A program made the position numbers and the translations under genes. Below the pieces are notes generated by a model that saw nothing but the letters and a program-made list of their open reading frames with translations, was not told the DNA's origin and did no database searches. 64,000 nt of DNA from Monilinia fructicola (lineage: Eukaryota > Ascomycota > Leotiomycetes > Helotiales > Sclerotiniaceae): positions 186,001 through 250,000 of the forward strand of contig VICG01000002.1 in NCBI GenBank assembly GCA_008692225.1. The letters are read 5' to 3'. Every line of letters begins with the position of its first letter. The stretch's first letter is position 1. Shown here piece by piece: positions 1 through 9,745 of the stretch.

Positions 1-528
1 CGGTGTACCAGCGAAGTCAGGACATGTCTGCCTCGTAACGATGTTTCCATAAGCGGGTCCAGGAAGTGAGTGTTCTCTCACATTCCATTGGTACAACGTA
101 GCTACCGATGGTTTGCTATGGCACAGGTCAAGTCATCCCATACAATCTACTGGTGTCTTGTTGAACTCTCTAATCACTCCTCTCAGTTTGGTTTCGTGGC
201 CAAGCGCATATTCCACATCGGATCGTGGTGGCAGAAAGTTTGTCGTCGGCATGGCCAAAAATCATCTGTACAATCAGATTAGCGATGACAATTTGCGACG
301 CAAGCTGGAATCGAAGAGTCACTTCGGATGCAAACGTCCATTGAAGCTTGACACCTGGTACCCTATCTTCACCAATAACAATGTTGATCTTGTGACGGAT
401 CCTGTGACGGGACTGACGGAAGATGGCATTCTTTCTAGAGAAGCAGAAGGAGGGCGTGAAATAGAGCGGAAAATGGATGTGTTGATTTGGACACTGGTAA
501 GTTGTCGGTCTGTGCTTTGAACGACAGG
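1..528 (+). pseudogene. Baeyer-Villiger-type flavin monooxygenase remnant, cut by window edge
   Basis: The plus-strand frames carry the C-terminal half of a class B flavin monooxygenase. A VQRS motif lies near base 95, MAKNHLY near base 255, FGCKRPL near base 330 and DVLIW near base 475. These match the stretch after the NADPH-binding domain in fungal BVMOs, which insert oxygen next to a ketone using FAD and NADPH. The family is about 550 residues, so the N-terminal half would lie left of the window. The VQRS segment and the MAKNHLY segment are in different frames, with the switch near base 235, and after DVLIW no convincing continuation exists. I read it as a decayed gene; a single error plus an unrecognised intron is less likely. 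Its neighbour on the opposite strand is a P450 remnant, a pairing common in secondary-metabolite loci. Confidence 0.6.
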
Positions 529-722
529 TATTTATGGGACTAACCAATTCGCAACAAGGATACAACTCAAACAAAATTCGGCACCCTGTCCCGACTAGAG
601 GTAGAACAGGGCCACCCCACCCGCGGGGCCCAGTGAAGCAGCGCAGCCTATTCCATCCAAAAGTAATCTACCTCCTTCTGAATTCCACTTCCGCTCTCGA
701 TTTGGCATACAGATCATTGCAT

Positions 723-2134
723 TCATGATAATTCTCGGGCCGTTTCCCCCCCTTCAATCGAAACTCCCACTTCGTCAAACAACTCGATCAACACGATCTT
801 AATCTCATTTGCGGCTAAAAAAAACGTCCTGGACAAGCGTGATTTCCATGCCCAAAGTTCATAGACTCCGGCGAAGTGGTGACGAAATTGGTGCCTGTTC
901 TCATTCCCAGGAATCTGACGAAGCTTGTAGTATCGAAGACCATCGAATGGTAAGTGCGGTGTGTGCATTGCCCAGGCGGCGAATCCGAATCGGCTTCCAG
1001 CCGGTAGGGTTCCCGTGGAAAGATTGAGGAGAGGTTACGAGTCGGACATTGGTTACTTGAAAATTTAGAACATTTAGCTACTAGGACGAGGATTAACATA
1101 CCTAGCGATGAGGGAGTCAATCTCTGACTCTCTTTCAAGAAGCTATCGAGTTTCCAGAGCTTGGCCAAGTTCGTTTTCGTGACACCATCAATCTGCTGAA
1201 TCTCCTCCCGCAATATCTTCAATGTATTCTGGATATGCGCACAGATCATAGATCGCTGCTGTAATTGCCATGGATGTCGTATGAACAGCGGCGAACGAGA
1301 GGCTCATCTGGTTATTTGCAATCTTTTCAGGATCTTTCTTTTAATGCGATTTTGAATCCATGTGATCATATTCTCTTGCCCAGCGGCGAGTAGCGGCTTC
1401 ACCAGTTCCACTCCCCGGTTCCTGACGTATTTCAGAATTTGCACTTCCTTGAGAAAAGGAGCCACAATAGTTCGAATGAATTCTGGATATACATTAATAG
1501 CATCTCGGGCTCCATGCACAACAATGCATACTCAATCGAAGACTTCAGCCATTCCTCATTCCGACTCAGAGGTAGCCCAACAAAAACACGACCGCTTAAC
1601 AACCCAACCAAACGAGTCACCTTGGATACAGGGGAATCGATGTCCAGTCCTTGCATGATCCGAGTTCTTTATCCAATGCATAGCCGGATCTCATCTTGCA
1701 TATCATCGATGTTGCTGGCAAGGTGTTTGGTGAGATCTAGCTTGAGTGCTTGTATGAGCTCTGGTCCTGCCTCTTTTCCTATGCCTGTGTGCTTGGCTGT
1801 GAAAGACCGCTGAATATCCTGTATGAACGAAGCTTTGTTCTCTGGTAAGTTTCGGACTTCGTCGATCACTGAAATAGGGAGTATAACCAGGGGTGGTACG
1901 ATAGGGACTAAGAAGGGGCGGTCCGGGTACTGCTTTAACATCAGTACTAAGCTAGTGATGAACATACTTCCTACTTACCTTCGTGTTCCTCGACAATGCT
2001 TGTCTCTGATCTGCGCCGAATGATCCAACGATTGGCAGTCCAGTTTCTTTGGACGGGTAAGTACAAAGCCATGTGAATAGGATGATAACGAGAAGTATCG
2101 CGCCATTGACCAATGGCGAGCCAGAGGTTAACAT
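723..2134 (-). pseudogene. Cytochrome P450 pseudogene with several frameshifts
   Basis: Read on the minus strand from ATG at 2134, the first exon encodes a hydrophobic anchor (ILLVIILFTWL) and ends at a GTAAGT donor (intron 1933-1978, 46 bp). Exon 2 has the P450 region around DEVRNLPENK and TAKHTGIG, followed by LVGLLSGRVFVGLPL, the helix-K motif ESQR near 1135, FDGLRYYKLR near 940 and the heme loop FGHGNHACPGRFF near 830. It is therefore a fungal class II P450, an ER-anchored heme monooxygenase. The reading frame changes near 1665, 1510, 1000 and at an A8 run at 817-824 just after the heme cysteine loop, so no full-length product can be made. Function and substrate are unknown. The heme cysteine itself is preserved. 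Confidence 0.85.
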
Positions 2135-2460
2135 TTTTAGGTCGCCAGAGGCATTTTGACCAACGCTAATGTCAGTGTGTTTTGGAACAGAATTTCAAGG
2201 ACGTGTGAATATTCAACAGTCACGCGCGAATTCAATAAGTGGTGGAGCTATCTACTAATGAATTAATGACGGCGACCGAAGAATAAACTATAAAAGACCG
2301 TACAACATTTTATTCGGGGACCATAGCTCCCTTGTCGGGCGTTGCCCGTCCTTTAAAGGGGAGCGCGCGGTGTGTTTCGCTTAACAAGGACAAGGGTCAA
2401 GTAATATTCGGGTCTCAAGGTCTTCTTAGCATGCTTCGCTGTGCAGCAAGCTTACGTAAC
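2135..2460. other. Spacer of ordinary composition
   Basis: Upstream region of the P450 remnant, then a GC-richer stretch with short internal repeats of CCCGTCCTTTAA type. No open frame or RNA gene is seen. It ends abruptly where the TA-rich block begins. Confidence 0.5.
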
Positions 2461-3990
2461 TCTTTATATAAAAATATTAAACCTCATAATATAATTATGT
2501 AAAAAATCAATATTTTAATAAACTATTAAATAAAATAAAGTTTCTTTAATATAATAAAGATTCTTATATATAAAAATAAAAGTTTTAAGAATATTCTATA
2601 TGGGGGAACATTTGACTTTTAATAACTCCACCAAGTGTTCAGGTGATAGCCTGCATGTTAACCTAATCCCGGGGGGATTACAATGACTTCACCTGTACGT
2701 GGTGTATCCTACGAACCTTTGGTTGTACAATCGGAGAGCTAAGTAAAGTCAATTAGAGTTGGGTGATAGTTATATACTAATCGAAAGCTATATTAGAAAT
2801 AAAAGGTATATATAATAATTATAAAGGGTGATTACGAAGATGTTTTAAAATAAAGGATTATTAGCAAAAACAGAGATAAAACTATTCGATAATAAAAGAA
2901 AGATAAAAGCAAATTTAATGTAAAATTATGCTTTTACATCTATATAGAAAGCAAAGTCAAAGTATATTTACGTAAAGCGTTTTACAAAGTAAAATTAACT
3001 TTTTAAAATAGCAAATAATAAAGCTCTATAATATAGCTAATTTAATTAAAAGTTATATTAAAGCAAAGCTAATATTCTTAATTTAATAAATAAAAATCAT
3101 AAAAATATTTTTAAAACGCTAATATATAGAATTTTATAATTTAATAATATATACGATTATAGGTATATTAAATCGGAAATTTATAGACAATAAAAAAATA
3201 GCAAAAGTATATAAAAATTTAGAATAATATTTATTAAAGCTAATAAAAGTATATATAAATAAAGAAAACATTTTTAACATTTTAATTTATAAGTATATAA
3301 AAGGAATATAACAATAGAGGGTTTTAATATAGAAAAAAACGCTTTTAGCAAACTATACTCAATACAATGCTCGATAGATATTACAGCAGCAAAGAATTTA
3401 GGAAAAAGCTAATCCTACGATATATATACGCAATACACTTTTAACCCTTTACTTTAGTTATAAATTATATATGGGGGAATAGATTTTATAAACAACATTT
3501 TAATTAATAGATTGGAAATTACTATAGAAAGGTTACTTAATTAAAAATCTAATATAGTAAATCTGTAAAGTATAATTAATTTTATTATATAAAGAAATCT
3601 AATAGAGTAACGCGAAATAAACTATTAGTTATAAGATATAGACATATTAATAATAGCGATAGCGATACTATTTATATAACTCGAAAAAATGAATATATAT
3701 ATTAGTTTATAATAAAATACTATAGATAAAGGGTATAATAAAAAATATTGAATAAGCTTAAAAAACAAACAAAAATAAAAGTGTAAAATAATAGTTTTTA
3801 ATTCTAATTGGAATTTTCAAAGGTAAACACGCTAAAGATGGTTTAATATAATTAGAGAATTTTACAAAAGCTTAGTATTAGTGGCTTTATTATAATGTAC
3901 TAAAAAAGCATTTATAGATATATCAAGCCTACTTTGTATTACAAGATATTCTAGAAAGTAGCTGTAATTAATCTATTTCTGCAAAGAAAC
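2461..3990. repeat. TA-rich, RIP-like block
   Basis: Base composition drops sharply to very high A+T, with TATATA and TTTAATA strings and stop codons in every frame. One less mutated island (about 2600-2760) interrupts it. No frame longer than 60 codons exists. TpA excess in a filamentous ascomycete is what repeat-induced point mutation leaves behind in repeated DNA, so this is best read as an old, heavily mutated transposon, possibly including the 5' part of the LINE that follows. The composition is judged by eye; no RIP index was computed. Confidence 0.7.
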
Positions 3991-4007
3991 AAAGGCCTCA
4001 CTATTCG

Positions 4008-4710
4008 CTTGGGCGAACGTAGGCCGAGGACACGCGAATCATATCACACTACTGCAGTTAGCAGCGGCGGCTCAATTAGATGTGATCTGTATACAGGAGC
4101 CAAGACTATACTGGAATTCAACAAACACAAAATCATAACGCATACGATCGATATCAGCCGATCAAAACTGGAACTCCGAGGAGACTTGGAGGAGAACGAG
4201 CAAGGCCCTAGGGTCATGACATATATACGAAAAGGCGCGAACCTGAAAGTAGAGCAAATGAGTCGACTCGAAACCAGAGACTTACTCTGGATACGAGTCA
4301 ATGGATACTCGATCCTGAATATCTATAGAGCTCCGTGCACTTTGGATATTATTAATTATATTACACACCTGGTTCCAAATGAGCGCACAAATCGTAGGAG
4401 GGGACTTTAATGCAAGCACGATCTGTGGGAACCGGGGGTGTGATCACAGCCAACCAGGGGGCACAGCTTGCAACATAGGCAGACGAGCAGGGCATAGGTT
4501 TATAGGTACTCCAGGCATACCATCACGCAAGAGGGCACGTGATAGACCTGACCTTCTCCAACATACCGTTCGCTTATACAGAGGTACTGGGAAGAACTCC
4601 ATTGTGGATCTGAATCATGCTACCCAGGTCACTACTCTGACGAATCGTGGAACAACAGAGTGGGATCAGTATCGCTATCGGATAAAGGAAGTGGACTGCT
4701 AGATTAGATG
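4008..4710 (+). pseudogene. LINE endonuclease domain (broken)
   Basis: One frame from about 4012 reads ANVGRGHANHITLLQLAAAA and then reaches VICIQEPR, the N-terminal strand and catalytic-Glu region (QEP) of the endonuclease/exonuclease/phosphatase fold that nicks target DNA for LINE priming. Further on, GGDFNA near 4400 is the conserved Asp/Asn motif. These two motifs are in different frames and stops lie between them. The start at 4008 is only the first readable codon after the TA-rich block, not a true initiation codon. Confidence 0.75.
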
Positions 4711-4715
4711 GACTA

Positions 4716-6703
4716 ATGGCCAAACCAGCTAGCTCACTCAATGATGTTAACATTCAGACTACAACTGAGATTGAAACCCACGTCAGTGAGCTGGCGAATG
4801 CGTCAGACAAAGCGATCCGAGCAATCGGCAAGATTGATCGGAAGGTAGGAAAAGCCTCGCCGTGGTGGACGGACGAGTGCAGAGAAGCCCACCGAGCACA
4901 CATAGAAGCACGGAGGGGATCAGACCCGGAAAGGAAGACTAATGCTACTCATCTCTTTACAAAAGGTAGTGCGACAAGCCAAGAGATCCTACTGGGCAAT
5001 GCGTCTCGACGGAGTCAAAGACGACAAAGAACTCTATCTCGGGTTATGGGATGGCACAAAACTAACCCCCGAAAGCAATGCGAAATCCCCTCCCTAATAA
5101 TCGGCGAGCAGGTGATCTGCGATACAAAAGAAAAGGCAGATGCTTTATTCACAGCGGTTCTGGATCGTTTCAGGGCAGACGACGACCCTACCAAACGATC
5201 CGCTGCTCAATCAAGCACACAAAGGGATACTCCCCTGGAAAAAAACGATCTCTGCAGAAGAAGTGGAAAAATATGTCATAGGAGCTACCTGCACTGCACC
5301 TGGAGTGGATTGAGCCACTGTACGCATCCTCAAAGCATGCTGGCTGAGCGTTAAATCACTGATCCGGGAGATATTTGTATCTTGCTTAGTTCTAAATTAC
5401 TATCCAAAAGGTTGGAAGCTAGCGGAGGTAGTAATGATCCCTAAGGTGGGTAAGAAAGAATAAAACATCACCGTGGTCGTGGCAACTGATAGCCCTGATC
5501 TCCTGTATCGGTAAGAGGCTTGAACGGTATATAGCTAGTCAAATATCCTGGACAGCCCTGAGACACAAGGTAATCAGCCCGCAGCACTGCGGAGCGCTCC
5601 CCAGAAGATCAGGGACAGATCTAATGGCGGCTTTCACTCACGATACGGAGCTTTCATTAGCAACGGGGTAATGTGATCTCGATTGTTACAATGGATGTTT
5701 AAGGAGCTTTTAACGCTCTCCTAAAGCGCCAACTCCTAAACCGAATGATCAAACAAGGATGGCCAACTCCGTTGTTTAAACTAATAGACTCGTTCCTTAC
5801 AAATAGGAAAGTCAGAGTAAGACTCAAAGGGGCATCACAACAGAGGAATACCCAGTAGTATGTGGTACTCCCCAGGGGTCCCCTTTATCACCTATACTCT
5901 ATATGCTATATCTCGCTGAGCTCCTCAACCAAGATACTAAATATCGCTTTGGCTACGCTGATGATATTGCGATCTATCACTCCTCCAGCATCTCTCTACG
6001 AATGCTAGGATCCTTCAACGACGTGTTCGACAGATCATCCGATGGGGTAAGGAGAAACAAAATCCTATTCGCCCCAGAGAAATTCGAGCTACTCCATATA
6101 ACTAGACGACACGATACCACCAACCACCACTAGTCATTAACCCGGATCTGATAATCACTCCAGTACCGATTGTAACGAGTGGAAGCACTCAACCCACTCT
6201 AAGATGGCTTGGAGTCTTCTTCGATCGTCGGCTCTCGTTTCTACAACATGTCAAAACACGCACAGCGAAAGCCATGAAAGTAGCCTCGCACATCAGATCG
6301 ATCGCCCGCACTCTGCATGGCGCCACCAGCTTCCTACTTGAGAAAAGCAGTGATCACCTGCGTCCTTCCAGTAGCACTATTCGGCACTGAAGTATGGTAC
6401 GCTGGCAAACTCAAACCGAGCCTCGGTCAAAGCGAATCAAGCACAGGCACAGGGATCAAAGGCCATCTCCGCTACATCAATAAAGTGATCAATACCGCCG
6501 CAAGAGGAGCGATCCCGGTATATAAAGCTACACCGACCGCAGCTCTTATCAAAGAAGCCGGCCTGCCATCGGGGATAGTCGCATTAGAACACGCCAAGCT
6601 GCGATTCGCACTCCGCTTAAAAACGGTCGACAATCAGCACCTGCTAGTGAGCCGCCTGAAACCCACAGTACGAAAGCGCGGGCGAGGAGGCAGGCACAGC
6701 TAG
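4716..6703 (+). pseudogene. LINE reverse transcriptase domain (broken)
   Basis: A linker segment (WWTDECREAHRAHIEARR near 4865) is followed by the polymerase. PQGSPLSPILYMLYLAELL near 5870 is the conserved palm motif, and FGYADDIAIY near 5950 holds the two catalytic aspartates (YADD). A thumb-like segment with ALFGTEVWYAGK follows near 6380. In non-LTR elements this enzyme copies the RNA at the nicked target. At least four frame changes and several stops separate these pieces. Confidence 0.85.
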
Positions 6704-6829
6704 AAGGCCCCTTACAAGAATCCAACGGCTCGGCCTCCTCATCCCAGAGACCCAACGGCCGAAGTTACTTCGCCCGCACTTCTCGATAGGCTGCAGAACG
6801 GATCCGACGGAAGGGCTAACCAAAGAGGA

Positions 6830-7404
6830 AGCAGCTCAAGCCTCCAAAGAGTGGTGGCTGCAACTCCCACCTGAGGACTACACGATATTCTCCGACGGAT
6901 CAGAACAAACCATTGATCGTAAACACTGTGTCGGCTACGGATATGTAATATATCACAATGGCACTCAATTAGCCTCCGGATCCAAGCAGATCCGGAGCGA
7001 CTCACATGTGTTCGATGCAGAAGCGATCGGAGCGTGGCGAGGGCTGGAGCACCTGATCAGCACGTTTAAAGATCCCCGAGTGGCCGGATCTGGATGTGTA
7101 TTGACAGTACATCGGTCATCTGGGGTGTTCGCGGAACGCGCCGCCCACAACGCAATGGGCCTTCCATAAGTGCCATAAGGCAATGCAACAACTTGACATT
7201 AGAGTGAAGTGGTCACCTGGTCACATGGAGATCGAAGGGAATGAGGAAGCAGACCGCCTAGCAAACGCAGGCGCAATTGGACCCAGGGACCAGGCGATCG
7301 ACAAGCTACCAACAATTAGCGGTGTCCGGACGATCGTTCGCCAGAAGCGCCTACGCGCAGAGACTGAGTGGTGGGAAGAGATGAATCCCTCTCTCTCTGC
7401 TTAA
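6830..7404 (+). pseudogene. LINE RNase H domain (broken)
   Basis: The segment FSDGSEQTIDRKHCVGYG near 6890 has the first catalytic Asp of type I RNase H, AEAIGAWRGLEH near 7020 has the catalytic Glu region, and KWSPGHMEIEGNEEADRLAN near 7210 holds the C-terminal His...Asp pair. The domain removes RNA from the RNA:DNA hybrid. Frames change between the second and third motif, with stops near 7170. Confidence 0.8.
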
Positions 7405-7413
7405 TTATAAAGA

Positions 7414-8105
7414 ATGGTCTCCCAAGTACAACACAAAGGAGCGAAGGAACTAACTCTGCCAAGAGCAGTCCTTCACCGACTACTAGCTATGAAAACAGGT
7501 CATGGCGACTACGCCGCCTACCACCAGCGATTCGATCATCAAAACAGCAAGCTGAACTGCTCATGTGGCAGTGCAAAAGAACCATATCACTTCTTTAAAT
7601 GCACAATAAACAATCTAAAGCGCTCAAACTGGCCCTTGCCCCTGTGGAGATACACTCTAACAGACAGGCGATCATATATACCAAGAAACTCTTATCTACA
7701 CCTAGCAAGCTTACTCAATTAATTTGTAGACTCAGAATTCCACTCCCGGATCTGTCCCAACTACTAGAGGACCTCTGGAAAAAGGATCTCCTTTTCAACA
7801 AAGCACCTGCCCCCTATGAACTTATCACTCAACTGATCACCCTAACTCACTCCCACTACCCTAAAAACCGCAAAAACACAAACCCAACATACAACACAAG
7901 AGCTTTGACGCTCAGCGAATTATACAGCAACACACTCCGCTTCCCCTTTTCCAACCAAGGGATCGAAACCTACAACGAGCCTATCCAACCGAGAATCAAG
8001 CTCTACCACAACAACAACCCGGATCAGACGCACCCTTCTGAGAGCAGAAGCGGATCGTTTCCGCAGAGGAGCGAACAGCCCCTGGCATTGAAGTTAAATT
8101 GCTAG
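7414..8105 (+). pseudogene. LINE C-terminal Cys/His segment (broken)
   Basis: LLAMKTGHGDYAAYHQRF is followed by a C-x-C-G...H-x3-C pattern (CSCGSAKEPYHFFKC), a zinc-knuckle-like region found after RNase H in Tad-type LINEs. A frame change near 7600 puts the last part (to 8105) in another frame. It belongs to the retrotransposon, not to a host gene. Confidence 0.7.
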
Positions 8106-8197
8106 ATTTGGTCGCGACGGTCACGCCGCTTAAATAGTTCCTTATCTTAGCACATCTAAATACCCTTAGGGAAGTCCAAAACAGACGTTAATCCAAT

Positions 8198-8225
8198 ATA
8201 AATAAATAAATAAATAAATAAATAA
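8198..8225 (+). repeat. (AAAT)n LINE 3' tail
   Basis: About seven AAAT units, in the position and orientation expected for the simple-repeat 3' end of a LINE. It marks the element's right boundary. Confidence 0.8.
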
Positions 8226-8289
8226 CCTAATCCTGAATCGGTAATCCTGGTTATAATTTAAACTAATAGCTGTGACTTGTTTAATTGCA

Positions 8290-8444
8290 GGGTCGAAGCT
8301 CAATCCCATCAAATTGTCGAGAACCAGCCCCTCAGCCTTGCACATAGAATGGTGGCAAATAAACATTCCACTTACTGCTTGATCGCGCAAAGGAACATAC
8401 TCCTTCCGATCCGACGCCCAAGCTACCCCGCCTTCCGAGTTCAT
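8290..8444 (-). pseudogene. DUF3435 C-terminal fragment (second copy)
   Basis: Minus-strand translation gives ICHHSMCKAEGLVLDNLM, closely similar to KAEGLTLDNLM in the DUF3435 gene at 9746-12440. At DNA level both start with GGTCGAAGCT and share about 100 bp, with a 30-bp gap in this copy. This copy keeps the C-x4-C zinc-finger spacing (CHHSMC) that is out of frame in the larger copy. Only the extreme C-terminus remains. It lies about 65 bp from the LINE tail, so the insertion may have truncated it. Confidence 0.6.
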
Positions 8445-8555
8445 AAATCATAAAATAGTCGCCATAGAAGAAAAGTAGTACTGTAACAATAATTACAACT
8501 CAGTCTATTCAATCATCAATGTAAAAACTCAAATTCATCTCAGTCATCTGTCGAG

Positions 8556-8957
8556 ATGTCTTCCAATGTACACACAATCGCAAAAAGCTTTTTGAACTAT
8601 ACTAATTCCATTATTAGACTCCAAGTGCGCCAAAATGTGAAGGAGGAAGAGGGAATTTCAGCTTCCACCAATGGAGCTCGCAGATGGTTCAGGACAACTG
8701 TAAGTACACTTTGTATAGCGAGGTGTTTGAGAGGCTTTTAGCTAATTCCATTTTATAAGCAGCTCCGAATAAAACTCACGAAGGACCGTGTTTGCTGTGT
8801 ATGCGCGCTGGCAGTTCAAGGCGATCATCTGGACCTCTGCAACTACCAGGCCAGTATTGGAGAGGCTTGTAGCAGATGTGTAGAAAGAGATCTTCCATGT
8901 TGTTGGTTCCGGATTGGATCAAGAAGTTGTGGGATAATTATACGTTGTGGAAGTTGA
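8556..8957 (+). CDS. Small cysteine-rich protein, 112 aa, two exons
   Basis: ATG at 8556 opens exon 1 (8556-8699); a GTAAGT donor and a TAAGCAG acceptor define an intron at 8700-8762, and exon 2 (8763-8957) stays in frame to TGA. The predicted product has 112 residues. Its second half is cysteine-dense (VCCVCAL, DLCNY, EACSRCVER, LPCCWF, SRSC, IRCGS), a spacing reminiscent of small putative zinc-binding proteins common in plant-associated ascomycetes. There is no signal peptide; the N-terminus is basic and polar. I do not recognise the exact family. It sits between two DUF3435 copies, so it may be cargo or debris of that element. The splice prediction is what makes it a gene, so it needs transcript support. 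Confidence 0.42.
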
Positions 8958-9744
8958 GCGAGAGGACCAGTACAGGGTTGAGCATGAAGGATGAGGAATG
9001 GACATTGACCGAGAAGACAGGTGAGAGGTTGAAAACATAACGATCATCATCGAGTCGGCCATGCAGGCTCGCGAGATCCCGAAAGAACCGTACAGCGGGC
9101 TTCGATTGCGGTGTCCTATTTTCCATACTAATCCTCAAATTTATGTGAGCCACACTCTCTTGAGCACTGAACTTAACCACTTAGTCCAGATATTTGTCAT
9201 CAATATGGCTTGAGGCTTTAACTCGCTGCTTTTGGCATATGGTGATTTGAGGCTCTACGCTGACCTTTGTCGCCTTCAACAACTCTTCCCTGCTCGACAA
9301 TAGTAAGCACCCAGAAATGGCGCATATCTTGCGGAATCGAAAGCTACTTTAATCATTGGCATATTTTCAGGCAGATTATTTACTAATTCTGAGGATTGTA
9401 GAAGTAGCTAACTGCATTGCCTGCGGTATGCGAAGGATATGGTAGGCTTTGAGTGGTGCTGGGTCAAAATGGTGTCCTGGTTGATTGTCTGACGATTCAG
9501 ACAATGCTTAGTCATATTATCTCGATTCGGTACAGCCGTTCTTTGTGCTAATTTATATGCTGTGGCCCCACGTTCGGTAACGGTAAGCGAAGGCTCCGCC
9601 TGGGCCTTTTACTATGGGTCCCACCCTTCACACCTATATGCTCAGTAAAACAGCGACGAGCTCTGCCGAACCTAGCAGTTGAAACACTACGACTGACATG
9701 ATTTCATTGTAGAAAGTGATGATACATTCACTAGAATAAACATC
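8958..9744. other. Spacer between small gene and DUF3435 gene
   Basis: No coherent open frame is seen on either strand. It contains one copy of the GTAAAACAGCGAC motif described separately. The remainder is unremarkable. Confidence 0.5.
9645..9678 (+). repeat. Direct repeat copy A beside DUF3435 gene
   Basis: GTAAAACAGCGAC at 9645-9657 is repeated exactly at 12857-12869, and the following 21 bases are about 60 percent alike, several differences being C/T transitions. The two copies bracket the DUF3435 gene on the same strand. Confidence 0.5.
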
Positions 9745-9745
9745 C

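Larger units (their letters stand above)
3991..8225 (+). mobile_element. Degenerate LINE (Tad-type non-LTR retrotransposon)
   Basis: Plus-strand frames give, in order, an apurinic-endonuclease-like domain, a reverse transcriptase with YADD, an RNase H domain and a C-terminal Cys/His segment. The element ends in an AAAT-repeat tail at 8198-8225. This order (endonuclease, RT, RNase H, no LTRs, simple-repeat 3' tail) is that of Tad1/MGL-like LINEs of ascomycetes. Many stops and frameshifts break the frame, so it is inactive. No ORF1 is recognisable; the region where it would lie is the TA-rich block. The 5' limit is placed where readable coding sequence starts, and no target duplication could be identified. 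Confidence 0.85.

Noticed and set aside
170..574. 134-codon minus-strand frame over the BVMO remnant
   Set aside because: It is antisense to recognisable BVMO motifs and has no domain of its own.
2461..3990. Nuclear copy of mitochondrial DNA
   Set aside because: No mitochondrial gene, tRNA or rRNA segment is recognisable; the TA-dinucleotide richness fits RIP better.
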